Source of the DNA: Cercis canadensis
Taxonomy: Eukaryota; Streptophyta; Magnoliopsida; Fabales; Fabaceae
DNA length: 64,000 nucleotides
Assembly: GCA_003255065.1 (NCBI GenBank)
Contig: QAOA01004005.1
Span: 569,080 to 633,079, forward strand
Direction: 5' to 3'
Shown here: in pieces, positions 1 to 10,206 of the stretch
How the letters are laid out: every line of letters begins with the position of its first letter
Numbering within the stretch: position 1 is the stretch's first letter
The notes under the pieces: generated by a model
The model's database searches: none
Told to the model about the DNA's origin: nothing
The model's input: only the letters and a program-made list of their open reading frames with translations
Position numbers and translations under genes: made by a program

Positions 1-1506
1 CATCCAGAACTGCTGCAATTCACAAAGACATTTGTGGCATATGGCAACTGCCAGAGGAGACACTGCATGAATATTGGGAGAGGTTTACCAAGTTGTGCTC
101 AAGCTGTCTTCACCATCAAATAAGTGATAAGCTTTTGATACAATATTTCTATAAGGGCTTGTCACCTTCGGACAGGAGTAACATTGATTCTGCTAGTGGA
201 GGAGCATTAGTGGATAAAACACCAGCTACTGCCAGAGCTTTGATTTCCAATCTGGCTGAAAATTCCCAGCAGTTTGGTGTTATGATGATTCCTTCCACTA
301 GGGGAGTCAATGAAGTTTGTGTATCACTGGCTGACCAACAAAGAATGGAGCACAAACTTGATGAATTGACCTCCTTGGTCAGGCAGTTGGCAGTGGGGCA
401 ACAAGTATCTACACCTCAACCGGCAACCTTGTGTGGCATTTGTGCTTGTCCATCTCATCCCACAGATGCATGCCCTACACTTCAAGATAGTGATTCTGGA
501 TTTTAGGATCCCTCTGCAGCTGCAGCAGGTATTTTTCCTAGTAGACCCCAATACCAACCACAACAGTAGCCTAGATATGATCCATACTCCAACACTTATA
601 ACCCTGGTTGGAGAGATCATCCAAATTTCAGATATGGCAATGCTGCAGCCCCACAAAAGCAGTCCTCCCAACAACAACAGCAGCAGCAGCAATAGAGCAA
701 CTGATAATCTAGAACCAACCATGGCTGAAAATAGAGCTCCTGTTGTTATTCCTATTGTTGACCCTGTTGATGATACTAATAGAGCTGATAATGCTAATAG
801 GGCTGGAAATAATAATAATAATAACATGCAAGCTAGAGATAGAACTCTTAAGGAATTGGCTACCCCTGATGTTGTTTATCAACCTTTAGGGATCCAATAT
901 CCTAAAATTGATACTGCTTTTGAATTGAAATCTGGATTGATACACTTGCTGCCAAAGTTTCATGCTCTTGCAGGTGAAAATCCTCATAAACATCTAAAGG
1001 AATTCCATGTGGTTTGTTCCACAATGAGGCCACAAGGAATCTCTGAAGAGCAGATCAAGTTGAGAGCATTCTCTTTCTCCCTTGCTGATGCAGATAAAGA
1101 TTGGCTCTTTTACTTATCACAAGGTTTGATCAGAAATTGAAGTGGCATGAAGAAGCTGTTCCTGACAAAGTTTTTCCCTGCATCCAGAACTGCTGCAATT
1201 CACAAAGACATTTGTGGCATATGGCAACTGCCAGAGGAGACACTGCATGAATATTGGCATATGGCAACCGGCAACCTTGTGTGGCATTTGTGCTTGTCCA
1301 TCTCATCCCACAGATGCATGCCCTACACTTCAAGATAGTGATTCTGGATTTTAGGATCCCTCTGCAGCTGCAGCAGGTATTTTTCCTAGTAGACCCCAAT
1401 ACCAACCACAACAGTAGCCTAGATATGATCCATACTCCAACACTTATAACCCTTGTTGGAGAGATCATCCAAATTTCAGATATGGCAATGCTGCAGCCCC
1501 ACAAAA
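1..1506 (+). repeat. Direct duplication inside A1 gag
   Basis: Bases 1-77 recur at 1181-1257 and bases 419-658 recur at about 1267-1506 with very few differences. Between the copies the sequence jumps from the Gln-rich end of gag (about 690) back to the gag N-terminus (about 700-1180). The unit is therefore about 1.18 kb, and the second copy has lost about 340 bp between the two matched blocks. The jump lies in CAG/CAA-rich DNA, which suggests unequal recombination or slippage at short homology, though an assembly artefact is not excluded. Confidence 0.8.
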
Positions 1507-2793
1507 GTAGCAACAGCAGTAGTATAGGCAACCATTCAGACAACAGAGCCAATTTCAACCATCTAGGCAGAGCCAGTTTCAACAAAGTAGGCCACCATTC
1601 CAGCAGCAACCAGCCGGCCCGTCAACATCCAAACCTGAGCCTTCATTGGAAGATTTAGCGAAGCAGATGGCCATAAGCAACCTCTAGTTCCAGCAGAGGG
1701 CAGAGTCCACCATGGAGAATCTGGAAACTCAAATTGGGCAATTGGCATCATCAGTGAGTCAGTTGCAGTCCAAGGGTTTTGGCAAACTTCCTTCATAGAC
1801 AATTCCAAATCTAAATGGGAGTAATGTGAGTGCTATCACACTGAGGTCTGGAAAATCCTTGCAAGTCCCAGCCGAGACTCAACCTGCAAGCTAGTCCCAA
1901 CCGGCAGAGAAAGCAGTTCCTGAGCCAATCACCCTTGCACCTGAGAGCAAGATGCCTGCAGTAGCCCCTCCCTTTCCACAGAGAGCTACTCTGTCCAAGA
2001 AGACAGATGAGGCTGAGAAGGATAAGGAGCTTCTGGAGACTTTCAGGAAAGTGGAAGTTAACATTCCATTGCTGGATGCTATCAAGCAGATTCCTAAATA
2101 TGCCAAATTTCTCAAGGAATTATGCACCTAAAGGAGGCGACTGAAGGGCAATGAGCGAATTAGCATAAGTCAAAACGTTTCAACCCTTATTCAGCCTCTG
2201 CCCCAGAAATGCAAGGATCCAGGAACTTTCACAATTCCATGTGTTATAGGCAATTCCAAGTTTGAGCATGCCATGCTAGATCTAGGTGCTTCTATAAATG
2301 TCATGCCTATGTTTGTTTTTAGTTCCCTCGGGCTTGGACCCTTGAGTGCCACAGGAGTTGTGATTCAGTTAGCAAACAGGAGCAGTGCATATCCCACTGG
2401 ATTAATTGAAGATGTGTTGGTCAGAGTTGATGAGCTGATCTTCCCTACTGATTTCTACATTCTGGAGATGGAGGGATAGTCACAATCTAGCAAGGCTCCA
2501 CTCATTCTGGGCAGACGATTCCTCAAGACTGCATGGACCAAGATTGATGTGTATGCGGGAACTCTATCCATGGAGTTTGGAGATTCTGTTGTGCAGTTCA
2601 ATATTTTTAATACTATGAAGCATCCCATGGATGAGCATTCTGTTTTTCACATTGATGTGATTGATGATTTGGTTGAGGATGTCTACCGTCATTTGTGTGC
2701 TGATTTACTTGATTTGGCTAGTTTTGATGATTCTATTTAGTGCCAATCTTGTACTGATTGTAACGGTGGTTCTGACTGTGCTATTTGTGCTGA
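1..2793 (+). pseudogene. Athila-type gag and protease of A1, broken
   Basis: Gag and the aspartic protease part of the polyprotein. Gag would form the cytoplasmic particle and the protease would cut the polyprotein. Visible pieces are the gag core (about 93-300 and again 840-1255), the Cys/His cluster [14 protein letters not shown] near 430, a Gln-rich stretch, and the protease motif LDLGAS at about 2276-2293 with downstream text through 2740. In-frame stops lie at 504, 567, 1685, 1796, 1892, 2129, 2477 and 2738. All except 1892 replace a CAG codon of the open paralogue. The region is scrambled by an internal duplication and ends at the solo LTR insertion at 2795. Confidence 0.9.
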
Positions 2794-2794
2794 G

Positions 2795-4223
2795 TAATGA
2801 GCTGCCAAGGCTCCTCAAATTAGTGAAAGTTTAAGGTCGGTTTACCTAAGCTACTTGTAGCATAAGGCAGCCCTAAGTCGAACCAAAGGATTATTCTGAG
2901 TAGTGAATCATATTAAGAAACATATAAACAGGGGGGTTTGTTTTGTTCAAGTGTTTAGCAAAAATTAATTGTAAGTAGTAAACTTTAGGGAAAACAACCA
3001 ATCCAAGTCCAACTGATTCTGATTTTAATCCATCATTGATTTTAAGTAATCCATTCAATTATTAACCTTGTTCTTGGCCTTAGAAAACATCAAGAAGCCT
3101 CTCAGTCCTCTATGGATATCCACTTGTTAAACAACCAAAATTCGGGTAAACTAAGATTAGATGAATTAAGCACTCATTCACATCCAGTTTTACCTAAGTC
3201 CATGATCCAGCCAAGGTAATTAATCCGTCCAAAAGCTTAGAAACATTAATTAACCTTTAAGTTCCTCTTTTATCAAATGCAATTAAGCAATCACACATGA
3301 AGATCCAAATTCGAATTTAACAATTCAAACAGAATAGTTCGGAGGAAGTAAAGAAGTAGATTAATCATTGAATGAATAGCAATTAAAGCATAATCTCAGA
3401 ATCAATAATCAGAACAGCCAAAACCTGGATTGATTTGATGATTTAGCCCTCCATGAACAAGAGAAGCCAAGTTCTTACAAAATATCTCGAGAGAAAACTT
3501 AAAGACTAAGGAAACTTGAAAAGCTGTCTAAAATATCCTAAGTGTCTAAATATGAATTTCGGCTACCCCTTTCTGAACATATATACCTCCAACAATACAT
3601 GCACACCCAAACTGCCCTTAGGGCACACTTATTCCCATGGGCCTTAGCTTTCATTGAGCTTTGGTTTGGGCTCATTTGGACTTGTCATGAGGAAGTTAGG
3701 CCCATTTAAGTGCCAACAGGTTTCTGGAAACATCATCCAACTTCCACAGCAAATTAGACCATCTAAAATATAAAATCTGGTGAACCTGTCTTCATAACAA
3801 TTGACTCTCTGTCTGTTATATTTCCAATGGGATCAGTTTCAAGTCCATACGACACCTAAATCTCAAGTTAGGGTCCAAACACTGCATGCGGGTCAGGATC
3901 CTGTGACAGCATCTCTTCTCTGGCTTCCAGGCTGCATATGACCTTCTGGACGTCCGAATTGGCTTTGGAGGCCTGAATGAAAGTTGTAGATAATTCTCTC
4001 AGATTTCCTACAAGGTATGACTCGAAATTTTTAGACATCCAGAACTAAAGATATGCATGAAACACAGAGACAGCATAAAATGCCCAGTATTGCTAAAAAA
4101 TGCAATTAGGCTCAAATGGATCCAAACTCATAAAATGAGGCACAAGTCTACTCAATTAAGGCCAAAAGAGGTTTAAAAGACTAAATATAAGGGATAACTA
4201 CTGTATAATAAGTGTGTTCATCA
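2795..4223 (-). repeat. Solo family 1 LTR inserted in A1
   Basis: A 1429-bp LTR with TAATGAGC (mutated from TGATGAGC) at the left and GTTCATCA at the right, so it is antisense to A1. It is flanked by TGAG at 2791-2794 and 4224-4227, a 4-bp target duplication (5 bp is usual for gypsy, so one base may have changed). Removing it rejoins the host polyprotein between protease and RT, matching the uninterrupted copy at 50783-56386. No internal sequence accompanies it, so it is a product of LTR-LTR recombination. Confidence 0.92.
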
Positions 4224-4227
4224 TGAG

Positions 4228-5793
4228 ATCTCCACCTTCTTACATGATGATGACTCTGGTTCCCCAGAGCTGGCAGTAGCTACTGTTCATGAGGAGATTC
4301 AGTCTGCAGTGATTGACATTCAGCCACCTAGATTACTGCCCTCTACAGTGCAGCCACCCAAGCTAGAGCTGAAGCCTCTGCCTAAGCATCTGAAGTATGC
4401 GTATTTGGCATCTGCAAAGTAGCTTCTTGCAATTGTGCCTAACAATTTACTTCTTAAGCAAGACGAAATATTGCTACGGATTCTGCGACAGCACAAGCAA
4501 GCTATTGGCTGGACATTAGCAGATATTGCTGGCATTAGTCCGTCTACATGCATGCATCGCATATTACTTGAAGATGGCGCTAAACCAGTGAGGCAACCCC
4601 AAAGGTGATTAAACCCTCTCATTCTGGACGTGGTAAAGAAGGAGGCGACTAAGCTTCTGCAAGCTGGCATCATTTATCCTATATCTGATAGCACTTGGGT
4701 GAGCCCAGTGCAGGTCGTCCCGAAGAAATTCGGGGTTACAGTGGTGGCCAACCAGAACAACGAGCTGCTACCTACTCGAGTGCAGAACAGCCGGCGGGTC
4801 TGCATCGATTACAGGAGGGTAAATCAAGCCACCAAGAAGGATCATTACCCTCTGCCATTCATCGATCAAATGCTAGAGCGGTTAGTTGAGAAATCGCATT
4901 ACTGCTTCCTGAATGGCTACACTGGCTACTTCTAGATTCATATTGCACCAGAAGATCAAGAGAATACCACTTTTACATGTCCTTTTGGCACGTTTGCTTA
5001 CCGGCGGATGCCTTTCGACCTTTGCAATGCCCCTGGTACCTTCTAGCGGTGCATGATGAGTATATTCTCTGATTTTTTAGAGGAGTGTATGGAGGTGTTT
5101 ATGGACGATTTTACTGTCTATGGTTCTTCTTTTGATGCATGTCTAAATAGCCTGGCTGGAGTGCTGCATCGCTGCATTGAAACTAACCTTGTTTTAAATT
5201 TTGAAAAATGTCATTTCATGGTAGAGCAGGGTATAGTTTTAGGCCATGTAGTATCTAGGAAGGGAGTTGAGGTAGATCCTGCTAAAATTGATGTCATTAC
5301 TACTTTATCTTACCCTACATGCGTGCGGGAAGTTGGGTCATTTCTTGGACATGCAGGTTTCTACGGGCGCTTTATCAGAGACTTCAGCAAGATAGCTATC
5401 CCGTTGTCCACCCTTCTGTAGAAAGATGTGGAGTTTCTGTTTGATCAGAAGTGCAATGAAGCTTTCAACCGCCTAAAGCTAGCTCTCACCAGTACCCCTG
5501 TCATTTAGTCACCTGATTGGACACTCCTGTTCGAGCTGATGTGCGACGCTTCTAACTATGCCTTGGGAGCTATCTTGGCATAGAGAGTGGTCAAAGTTTC
5601 CCATGTGGTTTACTATGCTTTAAGAACTCTAAATGTTGCTCAAGCAAACTACACAACCACCGAAAAAGAACTTTTATCTATTGTTTTTGCATTAGATAAG
5701 TTCAGGTCTTATTTGATAGATTCTAAGGTTGTGGTATTTTCAGATCATACAGCGCTAAAGTATCTTTTGAAGAAATTGGATGCCAAGCCATGA
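4228..5793 (+). pseudogene. Athila-type reverse transcriptase and RNase H of A1, broken
   Basis: Continuation of the A1 polyprotein after the solo LTR. It holds the RT entry region (VQVVPKK near 4710), CIDYRR near 4800, the intact catalytic FMDD near 5100, and the RNase H start ELMCDAS near 5535. In-frame stops are TAG at 4420, 4933, 5044, 5419, 5506 and 5581 and TGA at 4606 and 5791. Each falls on a CAG or CGA codon of the open paralogue. The protein would have copied element RNA into DNA and removed the RNA strand. No functional product is possible. Confidence 0.92.
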
Positions 5794-5805
5794 CTGATTA
5801 GGTGG

Positions 5806-7254
5806 ATGTTGCTGCTCCAAGAGTTGGATGTGGAGATCCGAGACAAAAGTGGAGCAGAGAACCTGGTTACTGACCACTTGAGCCGCATCGAGCGAGATCC
5901 TGATCCACTGCCTATTCAGGATTCCTTTCCTGATGAGCAGCTGTTAGGGCTGCATGGTGAGTTTTCATGGTATGTAGATCTTGTGAATTATCTAGCTGCC
6001 CATGCTTTGCCCTCACACCTCACACGTGCACAAATAGACAAGTTAAAGAGTGAGGCGAAATATTATGTGTGGGATGATCCCTATCTCTGGAAATTTTGTA
6101 GTGATCAAATAATTAGGAGATGTGTGCCTGATAATGAGTTTCAGTCTGTTCTTAGCTTTTGCCATACCTTTGCATGTGGTGGACATTTTGGTCCTCAACG
6201 TACGGCTAGGAAAGTCTTAGACTCTGGATTGTATTGGGTCACTTTATTTAGGGATGCACACATATTTTGTAAATCTTGTGAACAATGTCAGAGAAGCGGT
6301 AATATTTCCCATAGGCATGAGATGCCCCAGCAGCCTTTGCTATTTTGTGAGATTTTTTATGTCTGGGGTATTGACTTTATGGGGCCTTTTCCTGTTTCTT
6401 TCAGTTTTGTTTACATCTTACTTGCTGTTGATTATGTGTCTAAGTGGGTGGAGGCAAAAGCCACTCATACTGATGATTCTAAAGTTGTTGTGGATTTTGT
6501 TAGATCAAACATTTTCTACAGATTTGGCATTCCTAGGGCCATCATCAGTGATCAGGGTTCCTATTTCTACAACTGGAGCATGGCAGCTTTAATGAAGAAA
6601 TATGGAGTCATGCATAAGGTTTCTACCCCTTACCACCCTCAGACCAATGGGCAAGCTGAAGTCTCCAACAGGGAAATAAAGCGTATCTTGGAGAAGACTA
6701 TCCAACCTAATCGGAAGGACTGGAGTTTGCGACTTGAGGATGCTTTGTGGGCATACAGGACTGCGTTCAAGACACCTATTGGGATGTCTCCCTACTGGAT
6801 AGTTTTTGGCAAAGCATGCCACCTTCCAGTGGAGCTTGAGCACAAGGCTTATTGGGCGGTCAAGCAGTGCAACCTTGATTTGAGCCAAGCTAGATCCCAG
6901 AGAAAGCTTCACCTCCAAGAGCTTGAGGAGCTTCGTTTGGATGCTTATGAGAGCTCCCGCATCTACAAGGAAAAGACCAAGAGGTTTCATGATAACATAG
7001 TGCTACGGAAGGAGTTCTCTACTGGCCAGAAAGTTCTCCTGTATAACTCCTGCCTAAAGCTCATGCCCAACAAGCTCCACTCTCGGTGGCTTGGTCCGTT
7101 TGTTGTCACCAAGGTTTTTCCTTATGGTGCCATCGAGATAGCGAGTGAGTCCACTAGCAAGGTTTTCAAGGTGAATGGGCATCACCTTAAGCCATTCTAT
7201 GAGGGCGCTCAAGAGGACATCGTGGAGGAGGTCCACTTGCAAGATGCCATCTAA
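5806..7254 (+). pseudogene. RNase H tail and integrase of A1, frame still open
   Basis: A 482-codon open stretch covering the end of RNase H and the whole integrase, which would insert element DNA into the chromosome. It shows the zinc-binding HHCC region ([10 protein letters not shown] then CKSCEQC), the DDE core ([22 protein letters not shown]) and the C-terminal [14 protein letters not shown] region. The ATG at 5806 is internal to the polyprotein, so this is not an independent gene. It is the one long part of A1 without stops. Several substitutions (for example Tyr for Cys in [10 protein letters not shown]) separate it from the intact copy. Confidence 0.88.
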
Positions 7255-7350
7255 CTCCCCTGATAAGGATGTTTCTTCTCTCTCTTTTATTTTACTTGTC
7301 CTTATGTGACTGCTTGCTATTAATTGTCATATGTTGCTACTTTTTGAAGT

Positions 7351-7396
7351 TTTTCCATTGAGGACAATGTAAAATTTAAGTGTGGGGGAGGGATTT
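7351..7396 (+). promoter_or_regulatory. Hairpin plus internal purine tract of A1
   Basis: The stem arms TTTTCCATTG and CAATGTAAAA (one mismatch) flank an AGGA loop and are followed by TTTAAGTGTGGGGGAGGG. The purine tract resembles the terminal polypurine primer but lies about 1.4 kb upstream of the LTR. The same arrangement is found in the other elements here. A role in plus-strand priming or RNA structure is an inference. Confidence 0.6.
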
Positions 7397-8737
7397 CTGT
7401 GTAGTTTAGTTGATTAGTTTTTTGTTTGCTGTTTAGTTGATTAGTTTTCTGTTTACTTTACTATTTCTGTTAATTTTCTATTTCTGTTTTAATCTTCTGT
7501 TTTGTGTCACTTTGCTGTTTTCTGTTTGATGTTCTTGCTGTTTTTTCTATTTTTGTTGTCATTTTTCTGTTTTAATTACCTTCCAATGATGTTGTAGAAT
7601 TTGTAAACCTGTAAGTTTAAAGTAATTACATTTCAAGGTTCATAGTATGATTGAATAACTTGTTTTCCATCCTTAATTTCACATGCTTAGTTTTAGATGT
7701 TGGATTGGTGATTAAGTTTGATAGATACATGCCTTGTGAGTTTTGAGCCCTTTGATGAATGGATTTAGCATTTGGTGCCATTCTTTTCCTTCTTGTGTGA
7801 TTTTCACTCATGGAATTTGTTCACTCTAGAACTTGCTTGATTCTTTTTGAGGCTACATTTTCATTTGCATACATGAACATGATTAAGGCATTCTTTCTTG
7901 ATTTAGCTACTTTGCCAAATTGCCAACCTTGTATTATTTTCCTTTGATTACCCCCATTGAGCCTATTTGCCTATCTTTGATCTTAGCTCATTATATGCCT
8001 ATGTCAAAACATGATTGAGAGCATTGGTTCATTGTCTTGGAGGAGCTCTTATGCTTGTGAGTAATTAATAATGCAAGTGTGAAGGTTGTGAAATTTATAG
8101 TGCAATGTGCAAAGTGAGATGTGAAAGAAAGAAAGAAAGAAAGAAAAAAAGAGCCAATTGGTTCATTAAAAAAAAAATCAGAATTGTGAAAAAGGAAAAG
8201 AAAAAGAAAAGGAAGGAGAATATGCTTTACACACTTGGAATTTAATGCTTGTCATTTGAGTTCCTCTCCAATGTTCTTTTATTCTCTTTGGGTTTTTACC
8301 TTGTGATATCCATTTTGATTCATTCCTTTACCTTGGCCTTATTACAACCTTAAATAAAGTCCTCTTGATTTATGTGTGCATTTGTTTGAGTAGTAGAGAA
8401 GTAGAAGATAAGCAAGCTTATGGTAGTGCATTTCTTCATGAGTTTGATTGAGTGAAGTACCTAATTTTCTAAACACTTGAGGGATTGAGAGTATATCTTG
8501 TGAGGATCGATCATTCTTGACTCATGTTTTTCAATTGAAGTTACCTTAATTGTTGATTTTGGATGAGAAGAAATTTTATTTCATGAATGCTGTGACTTCC
8601 TTGAATTTTTAATTGCTCATCTTACTTGTGGTATGAACTTCTGCATATCTTAAATATCATTGGGAGGTGATTCTTTAGTTTTTTTTTAAATTTGTTTTTG
8701 TTTCCTTGTTCTTTCTTTTCTTAGTTTTGGAATTCTA

Positions 8738-8776
8738 TTTTGCTCGAGACGTGCAAAAGCTAAGTGTGGTGTAATT
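8738..8776 (+). promoter_or_regulatory. Terminal hairpin and degenerate polypurine tract of A1
   Basis: TTTTGC (8738-8743) and GCAAAA (8753-8758) can pair around a 9-nt loop. They are followed by GCTAAGTGTGGTGTAATT directly before the LTR. Other copies have GTGGGGG here, so the G run has been broken by mutation. In gypsy elements this site primes plus-strand DNA synthesis. Confidence 0.65.
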
Positions 8777-10206
8777 TGATGAACACACTTTTTATACAGT
8801 AGTTAACCCTCATATTTAGATTCTTAAATCTCTTTTGGTCCTATTTGATTGGGCTTGGGCCTCATTTCATGACTTCGGATCCAATTGTGCCTTAGTACAT
8901 TTTTCAGCAATACTGAGCATTTTATGCTGTCTCTGTGTTTCAAGCATATCTTTAGTTCTGTATGTCTAAAAATTTTGAGTCATACCTTGTAGGAAAGCTA
9001 AGCGAATTATCTACAACTTTCATTCAGGGCTCCAAAGCCAATTCAGAAGTCCAGAAGGTCATATGCAGCCTGAAATCCAGAGAGGAGATGCTGTCGCAGG
9101 ATCCTGACCCGCATGCAGTGTTTGGACCATAACTTGAGATTTAGGTGTCGTATGGACTTGAAACAGGTCCCATTGGAAATCTAATAGACAGAGCTTAAAT
9201 TTTTATGCAGACCAGTTCACCAGATTGTATATGTTAAATGGTCTTATTTGCTGTCGAAGTTGGCTGATGGTCCCAGAAACCTGTTGGCACTTAAATGGGC
9301 CTAACTTCTTCTTGACAAGTCCAAATGAGCCCAAACCAAAGCCCAATGAAAGCAAAGGCCCACGGGAATAAGTGTGTCCTAAGGGTAATTTGGGTGTGCA
9401 TGTATTTTTGGAGGTCTATATGTTCAGAAAGGGGCAGCCGAAATTCATATAAGGCATTAGGATATTTTAGACAGCTTTTCAAGTTTCCTTAGCCTTTAAG
9501 TTTTATCTCTAGATATTTTGTAAGAACTTGGCTTCTCTTGTTCATGGAGGGCTAAATCATCAAATCAATTCAGGTTTTGGCTATTCTGATCATTGATTCT
9601 AAGATTATGCTTTAATTGTTATTCATTCAATGATTAATCTACTTTTTTGCTTCCTCTGAACTATTCTGTTTGAATTGTTTAAATTCGAATTTGGATCTTC
9701 ATGTGTTGATTGCTTAATTGCATGTGATAAAAGAGGAACTTAAAGGTTAATTAATGTTTCTAAGCTTTTGGACGGATTAATTACCTTGGCTGGATCATGG
9801 ACTTAGGTAAAACTGGATTTGAATGAGTGCTTAATTCATCTAATCTTAGTTGACCCGAATTCTGGTTGCTTAACCAGTGGATATCCATAGAGGAATGAGA
9901 GGCTTCTTGATGTTTTCTAAGGCCAAGAACAAGGTTAATAATTGAATGGATTCATTGGAAATCAAGGATGGATTAAAATCAGAATCAATTGGACTTGGAT
10001 TGGTTGTTTTCCCTAAAGTTTACCACTTATAATTAATTTATGTTAATCACTAAAACAAACAAAACCACCCTGTTTATATATTTCTTAATATGATTCACTA
10101 CTCAGAATAATCCTTTGGTTCCACTTAGGGCTGCCTTATGCTACAGGTAGCTTAGGTAAACCAACCTTAAACTTTCACTAATTTGAGGAGCCTCGGCAGC
10201 TCATCA
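8777..10206 (+). repeat. 3' LTR of A1 (family 1)
   Basis: A 1430-bp LTR from TGATGAAC to GCTCATCA with matching inverted ends. It is the reverse complement of the family 1 LTRs at 2795-4223, 17489-18916 and 47803-49227. To its right the sequence enters integrase of a family 2 element directly at 10207. The partner target duplication lies outside the window. Confidence 0.93.

Larger units (their letters stand above)
7255..8776 (+). other. A1 3' non-coding region between pol and 3' LTR
   Basis: About 1.5 kb without a convincing reading frame. Some Athila elements carry an env-like gene here, but I see none. The segment holds a hairpin plus purine tract (7351-7396), a T-rich stretch, a GAAA microsatellite around 8125-8150, and the terminal purine tract before the LTR. 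It is homologous to 49228-50782 (minus strand) and partly to 61707-62280. Confidence 0.75.
1..10206 (+). mobile_element. Family 1 Athila-type Ty3/gypsy element A1, 5' end outside window
   Basis: This is a partial LTR retrotransposon read on the plus strand. It contains gag, protease, reverse transcriptase, RNase H and integrase in gypsy order, then a 1.5 kb non-coding stretch, a purine tract and a 3' LTR ending at 10206. The translation follows the open element at 50783-56386 along its length. The RT and integrase wording ([18 protein letters not shown]) is the Athila type, by recall of the family. Its 5' LTR and leader lie before position 1. It sits inside the integrase gene of a minus-strand family 2 element, which resumes at 10207. 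Many stops, a gag duplication and a solo LTR insertion show that it is dead. Confidence 0.93.

Noticed and set aside
7255..8776. env-like gene downstream of pol
   Set aside because: No frame of useful length is shared between A1, A2 and A3 in this region on the element strand.
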